The notes under the pieces are model-generated. The model was given only the letters and a program-made list of their open reading frames with translations. It was not told where the DNA came from and did not search any database. DNA of 64,000 nucleotides from Tetrahymena elliotti 4EA (taxonomy: Eukaryota > Ciliophora > Oligohymenophorea > Hymenostomatida > Tetrahymenidae). Location: assembly GCA_000231825.2 (NCBI GenBank), contig JH720394.1:115283-179282 (forward strand). The letters run 5' to 3'. Within the stretch, counting starts at the first letter, position 1, and each line of letters starts with the position of its first letter. Made by a program: the position numbers and the translations under genes. Of the stretch, positions 12,493 to 25,400 are shown one piece after another.

Positions 12493-15400
12493 TCAAAATT
12501 TTTTAAACACTTTTTTTTATATTTCTTCTCTAAGCTCCTCTTTTTGGACAAGTTCCTCTTCGAATTTATCTACTTATAATAGCTTTAAAAAATAAATTGA
12601 TTAGATTTAAAATTTAAAAGAGTAATAATTTAAATTACTTCTTCTACATTTATTCCTCTCCAAATATAGAAAGTCTTCTTTTACTATTAAAATTTTTATA
12701 CCAAAGGCTCGATTTGTTGATTTATATTTCTTATTGCATTATAAAATCTTTTGTTAGCTTTGTAAGAAAAGACGGATTCACTCTAAGTATCTATTTAAGC
12801 TTTGAATTGATGTCTTTAATTTAACATAATTAACAATTGCTGTTCTAACTCTGGAATTTTCATATTTTCTATATATTCTTATTCAAATTTTAACTTTTAT
12901 CTCACTTCGCTAACTTGTTTCCTTTATTTTTCAGTAAAATTTAAATGTATCTCTGCTTTAAAAAACAATTAAAATATTACACTTCCTCAAACAATTCTTC
13001 TAAATAGGCTTGTCTACTCTCTAAGTGAGTATTAGTCATTTCCCATAAATAAATTATATTCTAAAATTCCTTAATAAGATCTTTTTAAGTTTCTTCAGAA
13101 GCATCTAAATATTATATTAATCATTAAAATCTTCAATAAGTAAAAATAAAATATTATTTTGATAGCTAAAAACATATAGCAATAATCCATGATAAATAAT
13201 AAAAAGTAAGAATTACTTAAAGAAGGGATATAGTCAGAGAATATTTTTTCCTATAAAACTTTAATTTTAATTTCTAAATCATATTCGTTGTTGAGAAGAT
13301 CTGAAATTTTGCTATGTTATAATTTAAGCTTTCTAGTTTTTGGATTATCTTATTCATTAACTAAAAATAGTTGCTTATATTTAGTTACTGGGCCTACAAC
13401 TTTTTACTATTATAAAATCTACTACAAGCTTGTTGGTTTTTTTTATCCTCTCTTTGAATTAGGAATTGTTTTCATTTCCTGACTTAAAGCTTATTCATAT
13501 ATTGCTAATATTGATTTATTTAAAATAAATAAATGAAAAATATAAATTATTACAAATGTTTACATCCTTCTTATTTTTCTTACTTGTTGCTATTAAATGT
13601 AAGAGAATTTTTTACACTAAAATCATTTTTATTTTTATTTTCTTGAATTTTAGAGTCTATCATTTTACTTTAATTATTTTTATTGTTTTCTTATTCATTT
13701 TCAAAATTAAAGTTTCCAAGCTTTTCTTTTAATCTTAGTAAAACACTTTCATATTTATCATTTCCAAAAGTTTGATTTCCATTATTATTTTAAGTTTATT
13801 CAGTGCTTTAATTTACTTAAATAGAATTCTTAATTAAAATATTCTCTTTTTAATTATCATCTTGGTTTGCACTTTTAGTACTTGTGGTGTTCGAAACCTC
13901 TTTCAGGAACATTTTAGAAAATTACTAAGATAGAGAAGGTAATTTATTGAACATAGATAGCTATTGATTTTACTATTTATTTTATTGAATTTAATCTAAA
14001 AGCTTAGCTGCTAAATCTGCAGTATTATATTCTTTCAAAGCTAATTAATATTAATTAATATTAAATTCCAAATTAAATAAGAAAATAGTAGTTACGTTAG
14101 AAAACATTTTATTATTGTATTTCTAATTTATTCTGATTTTCTTCTTATTCAAATAAATTATTTCTTTCTCTTGAAATGAATTTTTCACCATTTGGTAAGA
14201 AAAGAGGTTAAGGAGGTGCTAGTAAATTAATACCAGCAGGCATTATTTTTTAACTCTCTTCAAACTATTGCATTATTCTAATTTATATTTATGATTATTT
14301 TGTAAACAAGTGAGTGAGTAAAATTTTAAAATGAAAAATTCATTGATATTTTGAACACTATTTTTCATAACTTTATTGCTACTGTTAAGAAATTTTTTTA
14401 TTTCAAAAATCCAAATTTTTTAGAAAATAAAGGAAATACCTGTTGTGGTCTACATTTGTTTAATTGAGGTTCAATTTGTTGGTTAAGGATAAAAGGAAAG
14501 GAGATTTAGTATTTTGGAGCTAATTTGTGTTAAATAACTAAGTTGTTAATCCCATTTTTTGTTCTTCTAAATAAGGCTTTTAGCTGCTATTCATTTAATT
14601 AAAGTAATCATTCATATTTATTTGAGATTAACTAAATAAATTATTTCTTCTTATTAACTCTTCTTACATATAATTATCACTTTATCCATTAAAATGCTGT
14701 TAATCTTCTTAAATGATGTAACCTTAGTCATCTTCTTACTATTATCTTAAATTTAAATATCTTTAATCTTATTCATACTCATTATTAAATACCCTCTATT
14801 CCTTTTTATCACTACTCATTAATAACTATTACTATTACTATTATTATTACTATTGCTACTATTGCTGTAATTACTCTAGTTCTTGCTTTAGATTTTATAA
14901 ATCTTATTATAATGAAGAAATCATAGAATTATAATTTTAATCCATAAGTTTCTTTTCTTATTGTAAAAGCTATCTTTCTTCTTTAGATTGCTGAACTTTC
15001 AAATTATTAGCTGCAGTAGCTCTGGCTATCTCTGCTCTCTACTACTCAATTTATTACATCTGTTTTTCAAAATCTTAATCTATGTTATTTTAATATTCTT
15101 TTTAAAGATGTTCCTTCTCTTCTTCAAACTTTTTCTTATAGTTAAGCTTAAGAAGCTTTTCTTTACGCTGTATTTCAAACGTTTTTTATCCTTTGAATTC
15201 TAATGCAACTCTTTCATTAATTTCTTTTTCTAACTAAGTTTACTTCTTGTATTGGTTATTTTCTTCATTAAATTTTTTAAGTAATTTTTCTTTTTCTTCT
15301 TCCAATTATTACATGCACTTTTCATGAACACTTGCCTCAACTTCAGTCATAACATTAAGCTTTAAAAAATTCAATTCTTTTTATTTTTCATCCTATTCTC

Positions 15401-15690
15401 CCTTTCTTTTCTTATATTCTTATAACTAATCCCTATATATTTCCTCTATTTTCTCTTCTACTATACTTTCACAGCTCTGTTTAGCCTTTAGCTTAAGCAA
15501 TTAGACTTCTTCTTAAAATTAATTCTCATATTTCTCCCTTAATTCCTTCACTATTTCTTTAGTAATCTAAAGAAATAATAAAACCAAATCAAATATGAAT
15601 TAAAATAATATTTATTACTTCAGGAGCCATTTCTGCTAAAAGTTACTCAACCATTTCTTATTTATTTGGAGCATCTGACTATGTTTACAT
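12493..15690 (-). CDS. multi-exon coiled-coil protein with polyglutamine tract
   Basis: The minus-strand gene starts with the ATG at 15,690 (MQTQSDAPNKQEMVEQLL) and ends with the TGA at 12,493-12,495. The first half is a long charged coiled coil rich in E/K/Q (roughly 15,560-14,890). A run of about 13 Gln encoded by CAG/TAG/TAA lies near 14,826-14,870. A Q/N-rich middle follows, then a second coiled-coil end (VDKFEEELVQKEELREEIQK). At least six introns are needed. A clear one is 15,567-15,618, and others lie around 14,285-14,440, 14,040-14,100, 13,500-13,580, 13,100-13,215 and 12,590-12,650. The organisation fits a structural cytoskeletal, basal-body or ciliary protein, but no named family was recognised. 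Confidence 0.75.
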
Positions 15691-15784
15691 GACTCTAGTT
15701 ATCCTTAATTTACTAAAATTATTTTTATTCTTATTTTATAAAATGAGTCCGTCCACCTTTTCTTTCCAGTCAATTTTTATTAAT

Positions 15785-15895
15785 TATCAATCAATAATCT
15801 AAATAAATTAATAAAATACAAGCTGTTAATTTTTACAAAAAAAAAAAACACAAACAAAAATTAAAATAATAATATCTTTAGATTATTGATTGATA
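15785..15895. repeat. 19-bp perfect inverted repeat, 73-bp spacer
   Basis: The left arm at 15,785-15,803 (containing ATCAATCAATAATCTAAA) is the exact reverse complement of 15,877-15,895. It lies about 95 bp upstream of the minus-strand start at 15,690. A chance 19-bp match this close is unlikely even in A+T-rich DNA. It could be the ends of a small mobile element or a structured upstream element. Confidence 0.8.
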
Positions 15896-15989
15896 TTTGA
15901 ATTTTCTGTTTGATTTATTCAAGATATTTTAATCATTTATTCAAATTAAAAATTTTTGAAGTAAAATCTAAACCCAAATAACATTTCAT

Positions 15990-16960
15990 AATAATTCAGT
16001 AAATATTTTAGTGAATGATTGAATCTTATTACAAAAATGTTAAATGATAAAATAAATACAAAATTCAAATGAATGATAAAAAGAATAATTAATTATATCA
16101 ATAATGATATACATTAAATTAGAATATTTTATGAATTACTGAGCAAAGCAAAAAAGTAATTGAAATTTTGTATTTTTTTGAGGTCAAAATTCTTAGATCA
16201 CATAGGATTAAAGAATCTTTAAAATAACTTAATTTAAATTTTTTTAATTTCGATATACAAGTTGGTTAAAAATAATTAAAATAATGAATCTGTGTTGTAA
16301 AAATGTTAAATAATAAAATTAAATTTGATGAAATATTTACATAATCGCTAAAGAATTTATTAAATATAGAAATGATGAATGAATGAGATAAATATTTTTG
16401 GTAAAATTTAAATTATAAAAAGAATTATTAAATATACAAATAGTGATATACAAGTTCGTTAAAAATACTTATTAAAATAATTAATCTGAATTAATAAATA
16501 AAATAAATACCTAATTCAATAAAACAAAACAATTATTTTTAATTTATGAAATATTTACAAAATTTATAATAAATTTATAAAAATAGAAATTATAAATAAT
16601 ATTAATATTTTTGGCAAATTTAAGCAACTTGAACACATGATAAATAGAATAATTAATAAGAAAAATAGTAAATTACAAATTCATTAAAAATACTATTAAA
16701 ATAGTGAATTTGTATAGAAAAATGTTAAATAATAAAATAAATACATAATTCAAAATAATAAACTGAATATTTTCAATTTAATGTTGATATAATAGATAAA
16801 GAATTTATTAAAATTAGAATTGATGAATGAATGAGATAAATATTTTTGGTAAATTTAAGCAACTTAGATAGATGATAACAAGAATAATTAATTATATAAA
16901 TAGTGATATACAAGTTGGTTAAAAATACTGATTAAAATAAGACAAAATTTAACTTGAAAT
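15990..16960. repeat. degenerate tandem repeats, ~200-240-bp period
   Basis: The order 'gaataattaatta', 'agtgatatacaagttggtt', 'aaaaatactgattaaaata', 'gtaaaaatgttaaataataaaa', 'gaatgaatgagataaatatttttgg' recurs in about four or five diverged units. Landmarks lie near 16,247, 16,446, 16,667 and 16,907. No coding frame spans the units. Confidence 0.75.
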
Positions 16961-17354
16961 AATTAATTACATTACTACCATTAATTGTAGAGTTTATTTT
17001 TATAATTACATAAGTGTGAGCATTAGATCATGAAATTAAGTAGGTAATCATGCATGCAGAGTGAGATTAAGACTATAGACAGACAATATTTATTTTTTGA
17101 ATTCAGTTTTTAAAAGATTTAAATATAGTTTTTTTTTTCAATTAATAAATAATTATAATAGCTAATTTTGTGTTTTTAATTGGTTATTTTATGAGACAAA
17201 TTTTGTAGGTAAACCTCCCAGAGCAGAATTTTTTAATTAAAAAGTAACCAGCTTATTATTATTTTAAATAAATATTTATTTTAGTAGGCTAGTTAGTTTA
17301 TAAAGACAAGCAAAATTATTTTTTTGATTAAATTTGTTAAGACTTTTTCAGTTT
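16961..17354. other. spacer between repeats and membrane-protein gene
   Basis: A+T-rich sequence with no gene seen. It contains the 3' flank of the minus-strand gene ending at 17,355. Confidence 0.4.
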
Positions 17355-18551
17355 TCAAACAATTAAAGTATTATCATGAGTTTATTTTTTTTTGAATTCG
17401 CTCTCTAATTATTGTTAAAAGAAATTTAATTTGCAAAGTATTTTATCAAATAAGTTACTTATATCTATTTTAGAAAGGTTTTGGCTCTTATTTCGAGTTT
17501 TTTTGAATATTGATTAGTCAATGCTATTAAGAGATTTTATTGATTTAGAAGGGGAGTTTGTAGGAATTTTTTCTATGTTTTCACAGGAGGCTACTTTTTT
17601 TGAGATGAAATTATAAATTGTTCCATAACTGTTCATCGATACAAGTTATTATGCTTCTTGCTTTCCATCTGGAGGGCTAATCTTCCAATGGCTTTCAAAT
17701 TTTTTCTTATTTAAAGTTCCTAAACCTGATATACTACGAACAAGAGTAGGAGTCTTATTAATAGACTATTACTATTTAAAAATAGTACTTCCGCCAGTAA
17801 TATGCTATATAGAACCAGGTTATCCAGGTATATTGCTGAGGCTTTTAGGGTTTTCTTAAGCTTTTTATAGCTGATTAAATATTAAAATAATATATTCATA
17901 TGCTTGGGATATTTTTGTCAAAGAAATTAATACATTTTCATTAGGAGGCTGTTTTTGTACAGGTCTTTCAATTTGAAAAATTTTTGCTTAATAAATAATC
18001 TTAAAAGTTATTATGTTTATAATGATGCTTATGAAGATGATCAATATTAATATAATAATTATGATCATTAAAATTTCTTAGGATGTATTTTTGTATATCT
18101 TTTTATAAAAAAAATTTAATATTTGATGATTTTTAAAAAATTTACTTGAATAATATCGTTTTTATAAGATTCAAAATCTTGTAAGCATTTAGCTATGCTA
18201 ATAACTCCAATCACCACAAATATAACACCTTCAATAAAATTCATTCCAATAATAATTTGAATCATCCTAATATATTTTATATTTAAAAATGTGAATTTAA
18301 ATAAAGAAAAACTAAGATTATTTATTATAAGTATTATGTGATCTTCTTATATTTTTTTGATGTTAATTAAATCTTTTTTTTTCAAGTAATCTCAAATTGT
18401 CAAATATATTTATTTTTTATCACCAATTAATATCCTGGTGAAATTAATTTTGAGTGCAAAACTAATAATATTCTACATTCAATTGATTAATTAACTTTCT
18501 AGTATCCTTATCTTTATCAATAAAAGCTTTTAATTTAATCTATTTGCTCAT
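17355..18551 (-). CDS. hypothetical two-segment membrane protein (330 residues)
   Basis: The three-exon model is 18,551-18,424, 18,266-18,146 and 18,098-17,355. The introns are 18,267-18,423 and 18,099-18,145, and all junctions keep frame, giving 331 codons including the TGA at 17,355-17,357. The N-terminus MSKQIKLKAFIDKDKD is soluble. A first hydrophobic segment spans about residues 43-64 (IIIGMNFIEGVIFVVIGVIS) and a second about 93-116, nearly all Ile/Leu. The long C-terminal tail is Ser/Lys/Gln-rich and probably disordered. The gene starts 41 bp downstream of the stop of the next minus-strand gene. Both share an IIxG..xG..xxAK hydrophobic motif, suggesting diverged tandem paralogues. No known family was recognised. 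Confidence 0.7.
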
Positions 18552-18592
18552 TATTTTATACTATTTTTCTTTAACTTAAATTTGATAAATTA

Positions 18593-20114
18593 TCAAGAAA
18601 TTGTTTGCATGTTCAGAAATTTATTTTGAAAGATTTTTTCAATCTTAATTTTGACTTTTTTCAGCTAACATAATATTAAAAATTGTTTCACATTCTTTTT
18701 TTTACTATTAAAAATTCTAGATCCAAAAGTGTTTTTTTTTATTAGATGATTGCTAATTATTTTAGAATATTACCTTTTATTATTGAAGCAGATGCATTTT
18801 CCTAATAATTTTGAGTGAAAAAATTGTTTGTATACACATATTTCACAAATATCACAGTGGATACATTCCAAACTAACTTTTTCTTCACACTTATTGCATA
18901 TCTTTAACTTCTAAGACTCTACGGACTCGCTTTTTATAAATATTAATAGCTTTTATTTAATATAACAAAAAATAAAAACTAATTTTTAATTTTATTCTTT
19001 TTTTTGATTAAATACTTAAAATTTATTTGTTTAAATTTTTGAGATATGATCTTTTGATTTAGTGGTCAAAAATTTATAGATCTAGAAAATATCTAGTGAT
19101 AAATCTCTACTTAATACTAACTCCTTCAAATAAAAAATAGATCAAGAAAAAATTATTTTACTCTTCACTGTTGTCTTTATTGAGTTGAGAATTATCAGTT
19201 AAATCAGTATTGAATGTATATATTGTTAGAAAGTATTTAGCTGCACTAGTAATACCATAAATAAGTCCAATTATTATCTAAGAAAAAAGAATAGATTAGA
19301 TCAATTGATTGATAAGACATTAACATAAATAAAAAAACAAATATCTGTATAGAAAATGCTTGAAAAATATTATTTGCTTTGTAAGTTATTTGTCACCATC
19401 AAAATACTTTCCTTAAATATTCTTATTTACATAGATAATTTCTAGATAATAACCTATATATGTAAACTTTTGACAGTAGCAAAAAGTAGTTTTGAAAAAG
19501 AAGTTTATTTTTAGCTTTTTATTTTCACCTGCTTTATATACACTTGAATTGCAAATAATTGTTTCAAATTTAGCAAATAAATATCATTTTATCATAATTT
19601 TTACTTGAAATGACGCAGCAGTTATTGAATACAGAAAAAGTGTGAAGAAAAAAAACTTTTCTAGTAGCTGAATAATAATGAATATAGCTAGTCTCCAACT
19701 AATTTAGCAAGAAAATAGAGTTTAAACTATATTTTTTGACTGAATATCTTCCTTTTATAATTGCTAGTGATTAGGCAGCGTTGAGCCATTCTAATGTGTA
19801 GAGGTATATTATGCATTGATTTAAGTGCGAGACTCATGGACATTATTGGCCTAATAGATATTCACCTTATATGAAACAGTGTTGTTATCTTTCACGTTAA
19901 TTCCATTTTAGCTGAAATTAGACTGGCGATGCAGGTTATTGAAATTACTTTACCTATTTATTCCATTTATGAAACTCTACTAATTCGAAAATGTATTATT
20001 TTGCCCATTGCTACCACTGTATTGCTAGTAATTATCATTTCTATTTAATTTATAAGTTTGTTCTTCCACCCGCAGCAAAATGTCATTATGCTATAATATA
20101 GACGTTTGATTCAT
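18593..20114 (-). CDS. hypothetical multi-pass membrane protein with C-terminal Cys cluster (440 residues)
   Basis: The four-exon model is 20,114-19,605, 19,514-19,162, 19,109-18,774 and 18,716-18,593. Its introns are 90, 52 and 57 nt and the total is exactly 441 codons. The first ~135 residues are Asn/Gln/Ser-rich. Hydrophobic stretches follow, first around residues 142-170, then within the second exon including IIIGLIYGITSAAKYFL. The C-terminal part has a CNKC..C..C..CEIC..H..CIC cysteine cluster that could bind zinc. The region upstream of the ATG stays protein-like in patches (20,140-20,600), so additional 5' exons are possible. The overlapping plus-strand frame at 20,106-20,399 is a shadow. 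The role is unknown; context suggests a paralogue pair with the gene at 17,355. Confidence 0.6.
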
Positions 20115-22451
20115 AAAAGCTTTCTAATTCTCCGCTTGGCGAGCGCTTTTGCTCAAATTAAAAAGATGGTTTTTCTAATTTCTATCTTAATCCTAATTGT
20201 ATCAAAATTACCCAATTATTCAATATTGAATCAGTCTTTCTTTTTTTTTAATACACTATTCACTTTTTCGATCTCTTATATTCGCTCAGAAGAGAGACCT
20301 CACTCACAATGTTTAATTCAATTAATATTAATTAATTATCACTTTTTGATAATTGCTTTGACCCTATTTATTTATTTATTTACTTACCATATTTCATAAA
20401 TTAATTTATTTACAAATCAATCAATCAATTACGATCTATTTACAATATAATCTTTCTTTCATTTATAGATTTATAGATTCATTGGTTTCCTTCTCTCTTT
20501 TTAATTTTTGTTATTCTATTGATATTAATTACTCTTCTTCTAATTTATATCTTACTCCGCTTTATCACAGCTAGCATTAGTCTCTCTCTACATTATAACC
20601 TATCCACTTAAATTTGAAATAATATTACAAAAATATGATATTATTTAAATCGTCTTTCAAATTTGATTTTTAAAAATTAATAGCTTTCTCCATATTTGCT
20701 AGTGGATCAAATCTTTACACCTTTAATCCTTCATTAAAATTTATTTTTACTCTACATAAGCAAACATGTATTACCAATATATTGGTCTAGAAAAATAATT
20801 TCTATAAAGTAAGTATTTTTATAATCTATTTAGAAAGTATATTCTCTAAACTTTATTGAATAAGAACAAGAGTTTTTAGCGAGTGAATGGTTAATATTAT
20901 TAACATGAAATTTTTATCTAAAATATTAAAATGTTGAAAGCTTAATTAGAATTAAATGAGTTGTATAATACATTTTTTTATTTTTTCATACTTAAAGAAA
21001 ACAAATTAATTTTTGCTAATAGATTTATAAATATTGGTCAGTTAGAATCAAAGTAAAGCAAAGAATTTTTAATTTTTTAATTCTGAAAGTACTAATAAAG
21101 AATAAATTTTGAGAATAGAATCTCCTTCATTTATTATCTTAAGAAAATTTTTTGATCGACCTATTATTTGCTAATTTATTATTTTGGTAAAACCAAATAC
21201 CAAATATAATTAATGGAATTTGAAAGAGTCCTAATATTATGTGAATAAGATTAATTTAAGAATTGAGTGGTGTTAATCTAACTTAGCTTTTTGATGGATA
21301 TTTTTAATTTTTAGGTAACAAAATATTCAAATTTAATATCTTTCTTTTGATGTTTCATTGTTTTTATTTAATTTTCAGAAATAATTCAAAAGTAGTTTAC
21401 ATATTTTTCTAAAAAAAAAGTAAAGTTAATTCTTATTTAATTCAAATATGCCACTTACAAATCAAATACAAGCAATAAAAACTAAATTAATTATTTTTCT
21501 GGTCGTTTGGAATCATGAGATATTTCATATCCAGACAAATATAAATGATTTAAATGTCAATACATTCTTAAAATTTCAAAATTCTTTCTATTTCATAAAA
21601 AAAAAGTAATCTTTCTAAAAAAAACAAATACGCAATTAAATTATTAATTTATATTACTGATTTCATTTTTATTCATCCAAATTGATGGTAAATAATATGA
21701 TCTTTCTTCTTTGCGTTTTTTCACTTTGCATAAAATTTCAAGTAATTTAATTTACATTTTAATTAATTTTCAAATAATATTTTTGATATTATTTATCTAT
21801 TTTTATCTAAGTGGTTTTTAAATAATAAAAACATTTTTTTAGTAAAACTAAACATAATATAATTAATGTACTTTAATTTTATTAAAAAATATAACAATTA
21901 AAAATTTTAATTCATTGAATAAGTTCATAAATGTGCAAAAAAATATATTTTTACAAATATTTGTATTAATTGGTTTGAATTATTATTTAGAAAGGATTAA
22001 CGAGCTTATTAAAACAGACTATTATAAAATAAGTATGCAAATAAGTATTTAAAAGAATAAGTAAGAGTGTTTTTGTTTGAATAATGGTAATAATATTATA
22101 GGTATATAATAGATAAAATTTAATAAATTTAATATAAATAGACTAAAAGGATAAACTTTAATCATTAGAAGGTAAGGTAATAAGAAGAGCCTCATTTTTA
22201 TTTGATAAACAATGTCTTGCAAATTTAAAATTTTTTGATTGAAGTATGTTTTATAATTGATTTATTTATTTTGATAGGGCTCTTTCGGGCTTAGAAATAG
22301 GATATAATAAATAATACAATCTACTTTATTTAATCTCCTTTCAAATAAATTATTTTTTTAAATTATAAAAATTAGTTTTTGTGATAATATTTGTTTATTA
22401 TTAAACTTTATCAGATATTTCTTTATTAATTATTTGCTTATAATTATTCTC
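20115..22451. other. intergenic, possible 5' exons near 20,560-20,620
   Basis: A minus-strand stretch near 20,480-20,620 reads MQRETNASCDKAEQDINQ in the ciliate code. It could be a first exon of the gene below it, but I could not connect it by a framed splice. From 20,640 to 22,450 no gene was recognised. Confidence 0.35.
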
Positions 22452-25400
22452 TCATAGAATAGGTATCTTTTTTTGATCGCTGTTATTTGCTGGTAATATA
22501 AGTTATTTTCTGGGAGATATACTCTTCATTTTTATTTGTTATGAGTTTTAAGCTGCCACAGGTGTATTTGTATTTTGTAGAGATATAATAGTGTTATGAG
22601 CAGGTAATTTAGATATGCTTTAACGAGTAGTCAGTTTACTACTACTTTGCAAATATCCTGCTGTTGTACCTCCAGGAGATGGAAGAGCTGAGCTATTTGT
22701 CATATGCGAAGATAGAATTGCTTAATTAAGATTTAAATTACTATGGGAGCCAATATTATTTCCCTACATGTTATGATTGTTGTTATTACCATTGCTATAA
22801 TTTTATTAAGAAAATGAAGAAGGCGTTGGTTAACTATTCATCATGCCACTTTTGAGCATTTTAGCTTGAGAACTTTATGAAGGAGAACCTAAATTACTTG
22901 TTTGGTGCTAGAATTATTACATGTAATTGTAATTATTTGGCTATTGATCTGATTTCGTATATTTGTGGGATTATTTCTTTTACAATTACTGTTAATTATT
23001 TGTGATCGGAAGGAATGAATTTTAATTTCCAAAGAAGTGCTTTTAGCTATTTCCATCAACCCTTGGTGAAATTAAATTGGGGTCTTTGAAATTTTATTAC
23101 ATGGATGGATGATGAGCAATGCTATTATTTCTTTAAAAATACTCTTCATTTTATGGATAAATTTAATTCCCATTGGGTTATTCTCCTATTAGTTATTTGT
23201 GGCTAGAATTTATGTTGCTGCTACTGCTTGGAGTGCTGAAGTAATTAAAACCAGCTGTGCTTGCAGCTACATAAGGGATGTTATTGTTGCTCATTTAATT
23301 ATGTGTTCCATTTGAATTTGTAGTTCCGCTGATATTGGCAGAACTGTTTTACTAGTTTAATAGAGAATTGGGACTTGTTAGCAAGTTATTCTAAACAGGA
23401 TTACTATGCTATCTAAAATGAGTTTACTAGATAGAATTTCTTGATGTCAAACTTCCAGTTAGCTGGCTGCTAGCCATACTTAATTAGGATGATGATTTGA
23501 TGATGTTTGGATTTATTGTTGATTCTCTTGCTGTTGTAGATTTGTAATTGAATGGAGCAATTCCTTATTATTAATTCTTAGTGCTTTGGCTTTACAGATA
23601 ACCATCTTAGATATAATTTGAATTCGCCGATTTTTACTTTTGTAAGTTTTAGCTTTACATCAATTTGACTTGTAACTGTGCAGAATTAGGAAGTTATTTA
23701 TGATTCTACTGAATAGAATATTATTACTACTATTATTATAGCTACTGTTGTTATTATTATTATTGTTACTATTACTACTGCTACTATTGATGCTATTACT
23801 GAGGTATGGAATGCAATTAAAGCTACTTAGAAAGTTAATTTATATTTTATATTTAGTTTATTATCTTTTGTTAGTTTGAGATGCTCTTTCCATTCATATC
23901 AACATTCTGATTAGATAACTGCTGTTAACTATTAATCATATTTTAAAAATTATTCATACTTGAAGGAGAAGAAGTTGCTTAATTCATAGTATCCTGTCCT
24001 CCTCCACTTGTGTTAAAATTGAAACTAGGATTAAAACTTCTCACAGAATTAGAAGGAGAATTTAATTGGCTTAATGGCTTTGTATGCATGCTGCTAAATT
24101 AATTTCTTGAAGAAAGAGATTAATTTTTAGCTTTGTTGACTTTTATTTACTGAGAACTGGAAATAGAATTTGGTACTTGTAAGGTTGAAGAAGTAAATCC
24201 TATGCCAGAATCATGATCTTCTCTAGAATCTGCTCCTCTTGGACTAATTTCTATTATTTTTTGACTATTAGTTGTGGATGGATTGTTATTATTCTTTTTA
24301 ATTTTAGATATCTTAAATTATGACTAGGTTTAGGATTAAGGTGTATTGTTATTATTATTGAGAGCAAGATTATGTGATGATCCTGAATTGCTGTTGGTAT
24401 TGTTCATATTTGAAGAAAATGTCTTCTAAAATAGAGGTTGTGGCAATTGCATCTTTTTATCAGAACTGAGAGGAGGCTATTGAATTCCTTACTACTTGCT
24501 TATGGAGTCAGATAGAATCTAATTCTAAGCTGAAAAATTAATTTAATTAATTTGCGAAGGCTATTAAGTAAAATTAACATTTATGTTTAAATTCTATTAA
24601 TTAATCTATCCCCTCATATTAGCAATAGGCTTTATTTGTTAGTTTTAATAATCTTGCTGTAATTATTAGGAGATTCCTCCATTTCCACCTGAATTTAACG
24701 AAGCTCTAGAAGTTAGAGGGTATTCGTCTAATTATAAATCAGCTTTATTCACTCTGTGAGAAAGAAGAGTTTTTTATGACTCGCTTGCAAGAGTAACTCC
24801 TCCTGTGCTTAGTCTTTTGCTTTGCTAGAAGGTGCTTTTTTTACTGTTACTATGAGATGAGGGAGTATTGATGTTGTTATTATATATGTTATTGTTTTAT
24901 ATTGTGTTTAAATTTAGCTTCAAATCTAAATGATTGTTGCTGCTCGAAGAATTTCTAGCAGAATTCAAAGTAGGCTATTATTAGTTATAAGGCTGCAAAG
25001 ATATTTTTAGGTTTTTAGGAAAACCTTCTTCGAGATTTTGTTATTACTGCTGCTGCTAAAGCTACTGGGGTTGGTTGGAAATAATTTTACTATTTGAAAC
25101 GGAATTCAATTTGATATCTTATTGGTTCAGATTTATATTTAATTATTTTTGGAGGTTGTTTTACTCTTATGATGTAGCGTTGTTTTTGAGATTAACGTGC
25201 TAATCCTTTTACAAAAATTTCAAAAAATCTTCTAAACCATGATTATCTGCCATATCAACTATTGTAACTTCAGATTTTATAGACATAGAACTCTACTACA
25301 AGATATCATTCAGCTTATAATTTATTTCTAATAGCGTGTCTTGTACAACTTTTTATGACTACTGAAGAGAGGTAGATGAAGAATTTGAATTAGGTCTGTT

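Noticed and set aside
17520..17870. Plus-strand frame reading as a hydrophobic protein
   Set aside because: The minus strand of the same interval is continuous with framed exons of the gene at 17,355-18,551 and has soluble, protein-like composition.
20106..20399. Plus-strand hydrophobic frame, extendable to about 20,640 in the ciliate code
   Set aside because: It lies over the Q/N-rich N-terminus and 5' flank of the minus-strand gene. The minus-strand reading gives better composition and an exact splice model.
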